A stretch of DNA of 18,546 nt from CAYQPF01 sp964419225 (GCA_964419225.1 CAYQPF010000098.1:1-18546); one strand, 5' to 3'; positions 1-7,263 are shown, counted from the first letter of the stretch. Program-made: numbers and translations. The notes: a model not told the origin generated them from the sequence alone.

Positions 1-2
1 TC

Positions 3-1697
3 TGCCCCCACTTTCTCTGCCTTAAATTGGAAACTGCCTTTCTGATTGATTGTGACGGGATTATTCTCTTTGCTAATGATACTTTTGCCCAAAGACTCAA
101 TTACTCCACCTTAGAATGTATCGGTAAATCTGTTTATGATCTCGTTCCTCCTCATGTTGCCGAATATAGAAAACAATTTGTTCAGGAAGTGATTAAAACA
201 AAACAACCTGTTACTTTTGAAGATCAAAGACTTGATCGCTGGATGTTCAATAGTATCTCTCCTGTTCTGGATGAATTCGGCAATGTCCAAAGACTCGCAG
301 TATTTGGGATAGATCTAACAAATATAAAAGTTGCTACTGAAAAGAACAATCTTCTCGTCGAGATGCTTAATATCGCCCCAAATTCCATTGTAATTCATGA
401 TTTCACAGGAAAATTTCTTTATGTTAACCAAAAAACTTTGGAATTGCATGGTTACACTGAGGAAGAATTCATGAACTTGACCTTGCCACAACTGGTCTCT
501 GAAGAAAGTACTCAACTCATTCAGGAAAAAATGGAACTACTTGAAAAGAATAATGAGGCATCCTTTGAAGTTATAAATAAAACTAAAAAAGGCAAACTTA
601 TTCCCTTGGAAGTTTACTCCAAAAAGGTTCTTTGGCATAATACCTGGGTTCTTTTAAGTGTTGCCTCTGATCTGACTGAAAGAATCCAAACAGCCAATGT
701 ACTTAAAGAAAACGAGATCCGCTTTCATAAACTGATTAACAACGCACCAATGACTATTTTGGGTATTCGAAATAAAAAATATGTCTATGCCAATCCTGCA
801 AGTGCAAAACTCCTTGGTTATGATAAACCGGACGATGTCATTGGCCTGAATGTTATTGATTCTATTGCACCTGAGTTTCGTACGCTGATTCAACAGCGGA
901 TGAAAAATTTGCAAGTCATGGAATCCAATACTCCTATCAAATTACCTTTTATTAAGCCTGATGGAAGTGTAAACTGGTCACTTGCCAACTCTGCTATGAG
1001 CATGTTGGATGGGGAACCTACTATTATCGTCGTTGGACAAGATATTAATGAGATGAAGAAAAAAGAGGATGAGATCAAAGATTTACTACAGGAAAAAGAG
1101 TTGCTTCTCAAAGAAGTACATCACCGCATAAAGAACAATATGAATTCCATCGAAGCTCTGATTCACCTGCAATCTATCAATGTTAATCACCCTGAAGCTA
1201 AATCAGCCCTGGAAGAAACTAAATCACGCATTCACAGTATGCGGGTTCTCTATGACAGACTACAACAGTCCGGAAATGTAACTGAAATGTCTCTCCAGGA
1301 TTATCTGACTACTCTTCTGCAGGAAGTTGTCCATTTCTTCCCTCACCAGACCCATGTTAGACTCGATTTAAATATTATGGATATTACTCTTAGTGCAAAA
1401 ACTTTGGTCTCTCTTGGAATCATTATCAACGAAATGGCCACCAATTCTCTCAAATATGCTTTTCCGAGTCAGGCTAACGGCTTAATCACTCTGCAAGTAA
1501 TCCACCAAAATGACTCACTGAAAATCAACTATGCTGACAATGGTATCGGCCTTCCGGAAAATATCAGCCTGGAAACTTCAACAGGATTAGGTCTGCAACT
1601 CATCAATATGCTGGTCTCTCAGTTAGAAGGGACTATGAAGATCGACAGCTCAAAAGGCACCCAATATTGCATGGAGTTTGATTTAACCCGGTGCTGA
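3..1697 (+). CDS. multi-PAS sensor histidine kinase, HisKA_2 type (5' partial)
   Basis: Soluble signalling kinase; no membrane segment is visible. Numbering from the TTG at 27, there are three PAS-like domains (about residues 1-95, 105-222 and 228-345), then a HisKA_2 dimerisation/phosphoacceptor domain (about 356-440) with the signature EVHHRIKNNM, where His366 before the Arg is the expected phosphorylation site. A C-terminal HATPase domain follows, with an N box (NEMATNSLKYAF), a G1 box (ADNGIGL) and a G2 stretch (STGLGLQLI). The frame is open to the left edge, and the TTG at 27 has no ribosome binding site and would cut into the first PAS domain, so the real start is almost certainly outside the window. 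HisKA_2 kinases usually phosphorylate stand-alone response regulators; none is encoded here, so partner and signal are unknown. The stop is TGA at 1695. Confidence 0.9.
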   Translation, partial: CPHFLCLKLETAFLIDCDGIILFANDTFAQRLNYSTLECIGKSVYDLVPPHVAEYRKQFVQEVIKTKQPVTFEDQRLDRWMFNSISPVLDEFGNVQRLAVFGIDLTNIKVATEKNNLLVEMLNIAPNSIVIHDFTGKFLYVNQKTLELHGYTEEEFMNLTLPQLVSEESTQLIQEKMELLEKNNEASFEVINKTKKGKLIPLEVYSKKVLWHNTWVLLSVASDLTERIQTANVLKENEIRFHKLINNAPMTILGIRNKKYVYANPASAKLLGYDKPDDVIGLNVIDSIAPEFRTLIQQRMKNLQVMESNTPIKLPFIKPDGSVNWSLANSAMSMLDGEPTIIVVGQDINEMKKKEDEIKDLLQEKELLLKEVHHRIKNNMNSIEALIHLQSINVNHPEAKSALEETKSRIHSMRVLYDRLQQSGNVTEMSLQDYLTTLLQEVVHFFPHQTHVRLDLNIMDITLSAKTLVSLGIIINEMATNSLKYAFPSQANGLITLQVIHQNDSLKINYADNGIGLPENISLETSTGLGLQLINMLVSQLEGTMKIDSSKGTQYCMEFDLTRC

Positions 1698-1748
1698 TTT
1701 CACTGCCGACCTGTCTGACCAGTCCGAATCAATTTTTTCACTCTGACC

Positions 1749-1781
1749 TTGACAATTGTTATCTGATTATTCTACTAGAAT
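1749..1781 (+). promoter_or_regulatory. candidate sigma-70 promoter for the MBL-fold hydrolase
   Basis: A perfect -35 hexamer TTGACA (1749-1754) is followed by TACTAGAAT at 1773-1781. The best -10 match, TAGAAT at 1776-1781, has a long 21-base spacer; TACTAG at 1773 has 18. The site is 54 bases upstream of the chosen ATG at 1835. The -35 is convincing, the exact -10 is not. Confidence 0.45.
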
Positions 1782-1834
1782 ATCCATTCAATTCATGAAA
1801 TTTGTTTGGGATTCTTTTACTAAGGAATGTGAAT

Positions 1835-2959
1835 ATGAAATCAGGAGTGAAGAAAATTATGTATGTCACCCTTTCCCTAATTCTTTTATTGGGAGTTGCC
1901 CCCATTGCTTTTGTGAACCAGTCCAAATTCGGAAAGACTCCTAAAGGTGAACGCCTGGAGAAAATGCAAAAATCACCCAATTACACGAATAAGTCATTCC
2001 AAAACATACACCCCACTCCCACTCTAACTGAAGATTCTAACCATTTTGCCATGCTCACTGAGTTTATCCTGAATAAAAATAAGACCAGAAGAATACCCCA
2101 AAATCCAATTCCTGCAACCAAAACAGATCTTATTAACCTTGATCCTCAACAGGATGTTTTAGTCTGGTTCGGTCATTCTTCCTACTTTATGCAAATTGAT
2201 GGTAAACGAATTCTCGTAGATCCCGTATTAAGTGGTAATGCCTCGCCTGTCTCTTTCACCACCAAAGCTTTCCCAGGAACTGATCTCTACTCGACTGATG
2301 ATATTCCACCAATTGATTATCTGTTTATTACCCATGATCATTGGGATCATCTGGATTATGATACAATAATGAAACTTAAACCAAAAATCGGCAAGATTAT
2401 CTGCGGTCTGGGTGTCGGTGCTCATTTTGCATACTGGGGCTTTCCTGAAGACAATATAATTGAGCGTGACTGGAAAGAGGAAGCTATTCTGGATAGTGGA
2501 TTTACAACTTATTTTGTCCCGGCGAGACATTTTTCCGGCAGAGGCTTTAAACGTAATCAGTCACTCTGGACATCTTTTGTATTGCAAACACCTACTATGA
2601 AATTATTCTTAGGAGGTGATGGCGGTTATGACACGCATTTTGCAGAAGCAGGTAAAACTTTTGGAGATTTTGATCTGGCAATTCTGGAAAACGGGCAATA
2701 TGATAAGAGTTGGCGGTATATTCATATGATGCCTGAAGAAGTACTCCAAGTAGCTAAAGATCTGCATGCCAAACGTATCTTCCCAATCCATTCAGCCAAG
2801 TTCTCTATCTCCAACCATCCCTGGTTTGAACCTCTTACAAGAATAGCCGAATTATGCAAAAAAAATAATTTTCCTATGCTTACACCCATCATAGGTCAAA
2901 AAGTATTTCTCAAAGATTCTGAACAACAATTCTCAGAATGGTGGAAAAATATAAAATAA
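1835..2959 (+). CDS. exported MBL-fold metal-dependent hydrolase (NAPE-PLD/UlaG/RomA-like)
   Basis: Metallo-beta-lactamase-fold hydrolase, 374 residues from the ATG at 1835. This start is preferred over an in-frame TTG at 1802 because AAGGA lies 8 bases upstream and because the protein then begins with a basic-hydrophobic export signal or membrane anchor (residues 1-33). The fold starts at VWFGHSSYFMQ and VDPVLSGNASP. The metal motif HxHxDH is complete (His167, His169, Asp171, His172), with further likely ligands His232 (ARHFSGRG), Asp262 (GGDGGYD) and His319 (PIHSAKF). GHSS...DP...SP with HDHWDHLD is typical of the branch containing N-acyl-phosphatidylethanolamine phospholipase D and RomA/UlaG proteins. 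The substrate cannot be read from sequence; a phospholipid or lactone-like ester in the periplasm is a reasonable guess. It is monocistronic, between two promoters. Confidence 0.87.
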   Translation: MKSGVKKIMYVTLSLILLLGVAPIAFVNQSKFGKTPKGERLEKMQKSPNYTNKSFQNIHPTPTLTEDSNHFAMLTEFILNKNKTRRIPQNPIPATKTDLINLDPQQDVLVWFGHSSYFMQIDGKRILVDPVLSGNASPVSFTTKAFPGTDLYSTDDIPPIDYLFITHDHWDHLDYDTIMKLKPKIGKIICGLGVGAHFAYWGFPEDNIIERDWKEEAILDSGFTTYFVPARHFSGRGFKRNQSLWTSFVLQTPTMKLFLGGDGGYDTHFAEAGKTFGDFDLAILENGQYDKSWRYIHMMPEEVLQVAKDLHAKRIFPIHSAKFSISNHPWFEPLTRIAELCKKNNFPMLTPIIGQKVFLKDSEQQFSEWWKNIK

Positions 2960-2981
2960 TATTTTTAAACTCCTTTATTCA

Positions 2982-3010
2982 TTGACACTTTTTGCATAAA
3001 TAGGTACTCT
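2982..3010 (+). promoter_or_regulatory. candidate sigma-70 promoter for the flavin-binding gene
   Basis: A perfect TTGACA (2982-2987), a 17-base spacer and TACTCT (3005-3010, 4 of 6 consensus bases). A second -10-like TGTAAT follows at 3011-3016. Predicted initiation is about 60 bases before the ATG at 3078. The TTGACA...TACT arrangement resembles the one in front of the preceding gene. Confidence 0.55.
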
Positions 3011-3077
3011 TGTAATGAATCTTGGAATTATTGAGAATTATTTTTTTGAGTTAATTGAAGACTTTAAGGAGGTTATA

Positions 3078-3533
3078 ATGGATGAAGATTTATTACAAAA
3101 GGCATTATCACTGATGGACAGAGCTGATTTCGTTATGCTGGGAAACAATGATATAGGCGGTTATCCGTCGATGAAAGCCATGTTGAATATGGAACATGAT
3201 GGGATTGATGTTGTCTGGTTCTCAACCAACACATCTTCTCACCGGGTGAAAATGTTCAAGAAAGATAATCGGGCCAGTATATACTATGTTGATCCACGTA
3301 CTTATGAAGGCTTACTCCTCTTCGGCAGAATAGAAATCAAGCAAGACAAGCCCTCCAAAGAACGACTTTGGCGTAATGGTTTTGAGGTTTATTATCCCCT
3401 GGGTATTGATGAACCTGATTATACTGTCCTGAAATTCACAGCTGAACGTGGAAATTATTACTACCAATTGAAAATAACATCCTTTGATCTGCCAGGAAAC
3501 GGCACCTTGGATACAAATCCCGAATATGAATAA
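3078..3533 (+). CDS. pyridoxamine 5'-phosphate oxidase-like FMN-binding protein (general stress protein 26-like)
   Basis: Small split-barrel flavin-binding protein of 151 residues. The start at 3078 is set by a full AAGGAGG at 3066-3072 with a 5-base spacer; an upstream in-frame ATG at 3015 lacks a binding site and would add a low-complexity leader. The chain follows the family: a helical N-terminus (DEDLLQKALSLMDRADFVML), a strand pair around GYPSMKAML, the VVWFSTNTSSHRVKMFKKDNRASIYYVD core typical of general-stress-26/PNPOx proteins, then a GLLLFGRIEI strand. Family members bind FMN, F420 or haem at a dimer interface; the native substrate of this one is unknown. It is followed directly by a strong terminator, so it is transcribed alone. 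Confidence 0.82.
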   Translation: MDEDLLQKALSLMDRADFVMLGNNDIGGYPSMKAMLNMEHDGIDVVWFSTNTSSHRVKMFKKDNRASIYYVDPRTYEGLLLFGRIEIKQDKPSKERLWRNGFEVYYPLGIDEPDYTVLKFTAERGNYYYQLKITSFDLPGNGTLDTNPEYE

Positions 3534-3540
3534 ACTGTTT

Positions 3541-3572
3541 AAAAGGCTGACTCAATGTCAGCCTTTTGTTTT
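3541..3572 (+). terminator. rho-independent terminator
   Basis: Perfect 11-bp stem AAAAGGCTGAC / GTCAGCCTTTT (3541-3551 and 3557-3567) with loop TCAAT, followed by GTTTTT. It lies 8 bases after the stop of the flavin-binding gene. The A-run on the 5' side means it may also stop the convergent kinase transcript. Confidence 0.9.
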
Positions 3573-3581
3573 TATAAATAG

Positions 3582-3622
3582 CTAATCCGTGTCTATCTGC
3601 GTCAGCCGTGTAAATCCGCGTT
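3582..3622 (-). repeat. degenerate ~10-base periodic element after the kinase stop
   Basis: Read on the - strand, four related blocks GCGGATT, ACGGCTG, CGCAGAT and ACGGATT recur at 10, 9 and 10 bases, directly downstream of the kinase stop codon (3626-3628). It is short and imperfect and could be a dispersed intergenic repeat; no coding or promoter role is visible. Confidence 0.4.
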
Positions 3623-3625
3623 CTA

Positions 3626-5014
3626 TTAAACGTCTCTTATGGACTGGTTAAGCGGTAACCAAATCGTAAACTTCGTCCCGACATTCTCTTCACTCGATAC
3701 CTCTATGTTTCCATTATGCATAAGAACTATATGCTTCACAATAGAAAGACCCAACCCTGTACCGCCTGTCTTTCTCGCTCTGGATGAATCTATTACATAG
3801 AAGCGTTCAAACAAACGCGGGATATGTTCCTGAGAAATACCCAGTCCACTATCTTCAATTTCTAATCGTAAGTTCGTAATTTCCTTGATCAATCTTATGT
3901 AAATCACACCTTTTTCACTGTACTTCATGGCATTATCCATCAGATTGATGAACATTTGTTCGAGCTTGAACTCATCAGCCATTAAATTATTCTCAGGAAA
4001 ATTGTTTTGGATCTCAAAAGAAAGATTCTTCTTTCTGGCTTTATCCTCAAAAAGTTTGATCACATTGCTCAAAAGTATATTGAAATCTATCTGTGTTACC
4101 TTCAAAGATTTGCTGTCTTCCAAACCTGATAAACTTAGCAGATCATTTACAATATTGATCAGTCGGTCTGTATTCCGGTTAATCACCTCTAAATAATGCA
4201 CCTGATCCTTTGCACAATCTGCTTCCATTGTTTCTGCAAAGCCCTTGATAGCAGTTAAAGGTGTTCTTAATTCATGCGACACATTGATCACAAAATCCTT
4301 CTTGATCTTCTCTAACTCTTTCATCTTGCTGATGTCCTGAAGAATGAACACGAATTCCCGTGATGAAATGATGAAGTTGGCCGTACAAAGATAATATCGG
4401 CCATTGTATTCGATCTCATCCAGTAAATTAACTTTCCCGGTATTACAGGTTTTAACCAACTGCTGCAGCTCAGGATTTAGAATAACTTCCCAGAAATATT
4501 TACCCTCAGGTAAAAAGTAAGAGACCATATTCTTAAAACTCTGATTTGTTAAAACCAGTTTACCAGCCTCATTTATTACCCATAAAGGTTGGGGAATAGA
4601 ATTGATAATTGTGACTAAAGCTTCCTTTTGCCGAAATGCTTTCTGGTAGTTCCTCTCAATTTTACTGCTCATCTGCATGAATTTCTCAATCACCAGACCT
4701 ATTTCATCACTGTTATGAATAATCTCTTTGACTTCATAATCACCATCCAAAATCCCAATAATGGAATTCTTCAAATGATCTAAAGGTGTCAGCAAACGTT
4801 TGATTGCAACATGGATCAAATACGACAAACCAAATAAACTGGAAAGTAATATCAATAAATATGATACTGCCAAACGACTGTAAACCAGCTTATAAGCATG
4901 ATAATCCAAATGCTTGCAGACTATTACAGATGTAATAATGGAAAATGATGCAAATATGATAACTAATGCCAATAAAACGGGAATGTATAACTGTTTAAAC
5001 AATGTGTTCTTCAT
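3626..5014 (-). CDS. PhoR-like membrane sensor histidine kinase
   Basis: Class I sensor kinase, 462 residues. Two membrane helices (about 9-33 and 48-71) enclose an extracytoplasmic loop of only about 14 residues, so the signal is probably sensed in the membrane, in the cytoplasm or through a partner. Then come HAMP (about 72-123), PAS (about 130-230), HisKA with FVINVSHELRTPL (His247 the phosphoacceptor) and a HATPase with N box NLMDNAMKYS (Asn361), G1 DSGLGIS (Asp388), F box LFERFY and G2 GGTGLGLSIV (417-425). The HAMP-PAS-kinase order is that of PhoR, which normally follows phoB, but the upstream gene here is tsaB, so it is an orphan in this window. The ATG at 5014 has no strong ribosome binding site (an AGGAG lies about 20 bases upstream). 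It lies 133 bases downstream of tsaB with no terminator between, so co-transcription is possible. Confidence 0.9.
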   Translation of the reverse strand: MKNTLFKQLYIPVLLALVIIFASFSIITSVIVCKHLDYHAYKLVYSRLAVSYLLILLSSLFGLSYLIHVAIKRLLTPLDHLKNSIIGILDGDYEVKEIIHNSDEIGLVIEKFMQMSSKIERNYQKAFRQKEALVTIINSIPQPLWVINEAGKLVLTNQSFKNMVSYFLPEGKYFWEVILNPELQQLVKTCNTGKVNLLDEIEYNGRYYLCTANFIISSREFVFILQDISKMKELEKIKKDFVINVSHELRTPLTAIKGFAETMEADCAKDQVHYLEVINRNTDRLINIVNDLLSLSGLEDSKSLKVTQIDFNILLSNVIKLFEDKARKKNLSFEIQNNFPENNLMADEFKLEQMFINLMDNAMKYSEKGVIYIRLIKEITNLRLEIEDSGLGISQEHIPRLFERFYVIDSSRARKTGGTGLGLSIVKHIVLMHNGNIEVSSEENVGTKFTIWLPLNQSIRDV

Positions 5015-5061
5015 ATTATTACTCGGTAGCCGTCTCCTCTTTTTTTATTTCTAATTTCTGA

Positions 5062-5159
5062 TACTAATCTCAATCTCTGTCTCCTATCAAACTATTTACT
5101 ACTATCTAACTACTACCCATTAACCATGAACTACTAACCACTTACCACTAACCCTTCAC
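5062..5159 (-). repeat. degenerate heptanucleotide array spanning the tsaB stop codon
   Basis: Read on the - strand from 5159: GTGAAGG, GTTAGTG, GTAAGTG, GTTAGTA, GTTCATG, GTTAATG, GGTAGTA, GTTAGAT, then weaker heptads to about 5062. The consensus is GTTAGTG and the 7-base phase is unbroken for at least eight units. The last codons and TAG stop (5150-5148) of tsaB lie inside it. TAGGAGACAG occurs at 5086-5077 on the same strand. Confidence 0.75.
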
Positions 5160-5825
5160 CCTATTTACTTCTGCCTGTGACTTCCTTAAATAATAAGGTT
5201 CCAAGGATGCCACAAAATCAAAATCATACTGGGGAAGATTATTCTTATCGATTAAACTCAATATTGTTGAAGCCAAAATAAAGTTCTGATGGAACAGTGC
5301 CTTGGTATAGTCAATATTCATTTCCTGCAAAAGATGTTCATACTTCAAAATCCCGTCACCTATGGCAATTACTGGCTTATCTATCTGAGCAAAGAAACTG
5401 GCCGGATCTGTACTCATCGCCGGCAAAACTATCTCTAACTGAGGTGTATATAAAACTGAATAGATTTCGTTCATCTTAGCATCAATGGCAGGCAGAATAT
5501 ATCTGTCGGTCCCATATACATTGGCAGCTAATACCTGAGTCGTATATAATGGAATCAGGGGAATTTTGTGAGCATAACAAAGTGCCTTAGCCGTAGCCAA
5601 TCCGATTCTGATTCCGGTAAAAGATCCGGGTCCGTTGGTAATAGCAACAGCGTCCAAATCACTAATCTCAATTTTTGCCTGACGCAACCCATGTTCCAGC
5701 ATAGGCATCAATCTTTCCGAATGCGTCACCTGAATATCTGTATAACCCATGAAACCAATTTTACCGTCTTTTTCTAAAGCTACACTCCCCGAAGTCGAAG
5801 AAGTATCGATAGCCAATATATTCAT
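5148..5825 (-). CDS. tsaB: tRNA threonylcarbamoyladenosine biosynthesis protein TsaB
   Basis: TsaB (YeaZ), 225 residues, a close match to the family's usual length. It is an ASKHA-fold partner of the TsaD ligase and, with TsaC and TsaE, makes the t6A modification at position 37 of ANN-decoding tRNAs in the cytoplasm; it is structural rather than catalytic. The N-terminus MNILAIDTSSTSGSVAL, the THSERLMPML helix and the GPGSFTGIRIGLATAKAL block are diagnostic. The start is supported by AGGAG five bases upstream of the ATG. Neither tsaE nor rimI is adjacent, although these often are in other genomes. The 3' end is unusual: the codons for the last residues and the TAG stop belong to a heptanucleotide array, so the C-terminal NRVKG may reflect array sequence rather than selected protein. 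Confidence 0.95.
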   Translation of the reverse strand: MNILAIDTSSTSGSVALEKDGKIGFMGYTDIQVTHSERLMPMLEHGLRQAKIEISDLDAVAITNGPGSFTGIRIGLATAKALCYAHKIPLIPLYTTQVLAANVYGTDRYILPAIDAKMNEIYSVLYTPQLEIVLPAMSTDPASFFAQIDKPVIAIGDGILKYEHLLQEMNIDYTKALFHQNFILASTILSLIDKNNLPQYDFDFVASLEPYYLRKSQAEVNRVKG

Positions 5826-5870
5826 CCAATCTCCTAAAACTTAACAACTTCTCTTAAACCCTATCCTAAA

Positions 5871-5919
5871 TCCTTTCCCTTAGTAAGGGCAAGGACTTGT
5901 TTGAAAAAGCTTTGCTTTT
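5871..5919. repeat. two adjacent hairpins upstream of tsaB
   Basis: The first pairs TCCTTTCCCTT (5871-5881) with AAGGGCAAGGA (5885-5895) with one mismatch and loop AGT. The second pairs AAAAGC (5905-5910) with GCTTTT (5914-5919) around TTT. They lie 46 and more bases upstream of the tsaB ATG, so on the - strand they could be in its leader or promoter region. Confidence 0.5.
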
Positions 5920-5960
5920 CCTTCTTGCACTAATAGCTACATGCAGATTAAACCACCAGC

Positions 5961-6007
5961 TTTCACTCCCTTCCCTTAATCAAAGGGAAGGGACGGGGAT
6001 GGGTTGT
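5961..6007. repeat. GC-rich hairpin repeat, copy 1
   Basis: TTCACTCCC followed by perfect 10-bp arms CCCTTCCCTT (5968-5977) and AAGGGAAGGG (5983-5992), then GACGGGGATGGGTTG. The flank-stem-flank order matches the copy at 6061, with changes on both sides of the stem that keep it paired. Confidence 0.7.
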
Positions 6008-6019
6008 CGAACCTTCTCA

Positions 6020-6041
6020 GGGCTGACGTGGGAGTCAGCCC
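6020..6041. repeat. perfect 8-bp hairpin
   Basis: GGGCTGAC (6020-6027), loop GTGGGA, GTCAGCCC (6034-6041), between the two GC-rich hairpin repeats. There is no T-tract on either side, so terminator function is unlikely. Confidence 0.55.
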
Positions 6042-6060
6042 CTACAAATCAATGATATCC

Positions 6061-6107
6061 TTCACTCCCCTCTCTTTGCAAGAGAGGGGCTGGGGGGTGA
6101 GTTATTC
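6061..6107. repeat. GC-rich hairpin repeat, copy 2
   Basis: TTCACTCCCCTCTCTT / AAGAGAGGGG with perfect 10-bp arms (6067-6076, 6080-6089) and loop TGC, then CTGGGGGGTGAGTTATT. It is homologous to copy 1 about 94 bases earlier. A shortened relative with AAGAGAGTGAGTTATT lies near 12216-12231. Confidence 0.7.
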
Positions 6108-6111
6108 TCTA

Positions 6112-6150
6112 CTGTCTCCTAACCACTAACCACTAACCACTAACCACTAA
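6112..6150 (-). repeat. perfect TTAGTGG heptanucleotide array
   Basis: Four exact copies of TTAGTGG on the - strand (6150 down to 6123), followed by TTAGGAGACAG. The same TAGGAGACAG decamer follows the degenerate array at the tsaB stop, so the two arrays are related as modules and not only by period. Confidence 0.85.
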
Positions 6151-6214
6151 TTATAAGCTTTTCAATCAGTCTGTTTCCGTCAAGTAAAGATTTCTTTACA
6201 TACATGTGAAAGTA

Positions 6215-6342
6215 AAAACCCGCAAGCAAATAGTAAGCAGTAAGTAACCAATGCTTAGGATAGTATGCTGAGTTTATCTTTCGTTTCTCCCCTGATGCCT
6301 GACGACCGACGACTGACGCCTAAGTACTTGCCTGCGGGTTTT
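6215..6342. repeat. 128-base element with terminal inverted repeats and internal heptads
   Basis: AAAACCCGCAAGCAA at 6215-6229 and TTGCCTGCGGGTTTT at 6328-6342 are inverted repeats matching at 14 of 15 positions. Inside are heptads near the left end (ATAGTAA, GCAGTAA, GTAACCA, 6230-6250) and near the right end (CTGATGC, CTGACGA, CCGACGA, CTGACGC, 6292-6319). It could be a small non-autonomous mobile element or a long-stem structure ending the acetyltransferase transcript. No target duplication is evident. Confidence 0.55.
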
Positions 6343-6379
6343 GCTAATTTTCTTATGATTTAATCCACTTTTAATAGGT

Positions 6380-7207
6380 CTATACCTGATATACCACATT
6401 CCCAGTCCGAGTTTCAATAAAACCAAGTTTTTCGTATAAACGCATGGCCGGCAAATTCGAGTAGTGTACACCTAAGTTGTATTTTTTTGATCTGGTAAAA
6501 CTAAAGTAATTATTCATCAAATGAAAGCCCAATTGCTTACCTTGATATTCAGGCAATATACATACTGACCATAAGCTATGATCTTCAGTATCATTAATTC
6601 CCAGACATAGTCCTACAAGTTCACCCTTAACACGGCATGTACCTATACAGTGATTGGGAAGAGTAAGAAAATGCTCTAAAATATTCTCCCAATTCTCACC
6701 CACATATCCTTCTTCATAAGAATATGCAATTAAGTGCAATTTTAGCAATTCTTCGTATTCTAAATCTTCTAATTGAAACTGAACATCAGGAAGCATTACA
6801 TTTTCCTGAAAATCAGAAATCTTGAGTTCCCAACCGGCAAACACATCAAAGGGTTCTTGTATTGCTCTCATGTGCCGGGGAATATCACCTTTGTAAAAAT
6901 CATGAAATGTACAATATCTTATTTCTTCCTGAGAATAGATCTCCTTGATTTTATTAATAAACACATCAGGATTTATTTCCTTAGAATAAATCTCTGTGTG
7001 GATGATACAAAAAACCACTTTCGTATCAGGCATATATTTGAAATAAACAAACCCTGTTAAGTTTCCATTAAGTCTAAGCAAATGTAATTTAGGGGAAATC
7101 GAAAAAACTCTTATTGTCCTTTCCAACTGGTCTTCTGCAATGTGAAAATTTTGTAGTAATTCTTCAATATTATCCTCTGAACGGTCTTCTAAATATATAA
7201 ATTCCAT
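6380..7207 (-). CDS. GNAT-family N-acetyltransferase (two GNAT-like halves)
   Basis: 275 residues. The C-terminal half is a clear GNAT acyl-CoA transferase: motif A reads SVCILPEYQGKQLGFHLMNN, giving the QGKQLG pyrophosphate-binding loop, and motif B reads NLPAMRLYEKLGF. The N-terminal half (about 1-130) has GNAT-like secondary structure (LRLNGNLTGFVYFKY, then a VVFCIIHTEIY strand) but no acyl-CoA loop, so it is probably a degenerate first domain, as in other double-GNAT proteins. The acetyl acceptor is not predictable; small metabolites and protein N-termini are both known in the family. The start at 7207 has AAGGAG six bases upstream and a promoter candidate close behind. It is probably transcribed alone, given the 554-base repeat-filled gap to tsaB. 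Confidence 0.85.
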   Translation of the reverse strand: MEFIYLEDRSEDNIEELLQNFHIAEDQLERTIRVFSISPKLHLLRLNGNLTGFVYFKYMPDTKVVFCIIHTEIYSKEINPDVFINKIKEIYSQEEIRYCTFHDFYKGDIPRHMRAIQEPFDVFAGWELKISDFQENVMLPDVQFQLEDLEYEELLKLHLIAYSYEEGYVGENWENILEHFLTLPNHCIGTCRVKGELVGLCLGINDTEDHSLWSVCILPEYQGKQLGFHLMNNYFSFTRSKKYNLGVHYSNLPAMRLYEKLGFIETRTGNVVYQV

Positions 7208-7234
7208 GATAGGCTCCTTGATTAGGATATGAGC

Positions 7235-7263
7235 AAAATATATTTTTATTGTTTATTTGTCAA
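7235..7263 (-). promoter_or_regulatory. candidate promoter for the acetyltransferase
   Basis: On the - strand, TTGACA (7263-7258) is followed by an A/T-only stretch with TATATT (15-base spacer) or TATTTT at 7240-7235 (17-base spacer). Transcription would start about 20-25 bases before the ATG. Confidence 0.5.

Larger units (their letters stand above)
5826..6379. other. 554-base intergenic mosaic of hairpins and short tandem repeats
   Basis: No credible gene lies between tsaB and the acetyltransferase. The interval holds a hairpin with 11-base arms and one mismatch (5871-5895), an AAAAGC/GCTTTT hairpin (5905-5919), two related GC-rich hairpin repeats, an 8-bp GGGCTGAC/GTCAGCCC hairpin between them, a perfect heptad array and a terminal-inverted-repeat-like element, listed separately. 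Short open frames crossing it are made of repeat sequence. The tsaB promoter must lie here, but no clear -35/-10 pair stands out. Confidence 0.7.

Noticed and set aside
27..29. TTG as the true start of the first kinase
   Set aside because: The frame is open to the edge, there is no ribosome binding site, and it would remove the beginning of the first PAS domain.
2228..2530. 100-codon - strand frame inside the hydrolase gene
   Set aside because: Fully antisense to a well-supported gene with intact catalytic motifs; no start signal.
6112..6150. CRISPR-like array or telomere-like repeat
   Set aside because: Units are 7 bases with no spacers and no cas genes, and only four perfect copies within a chromosome-like context.
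6274..6471. 65-codon - strand frame overlapping the acetyltransferase end
   Set aside because: It is out of frame with the GNAT gene and its 3' part is heptad-repeat sequence; a shadow frame.
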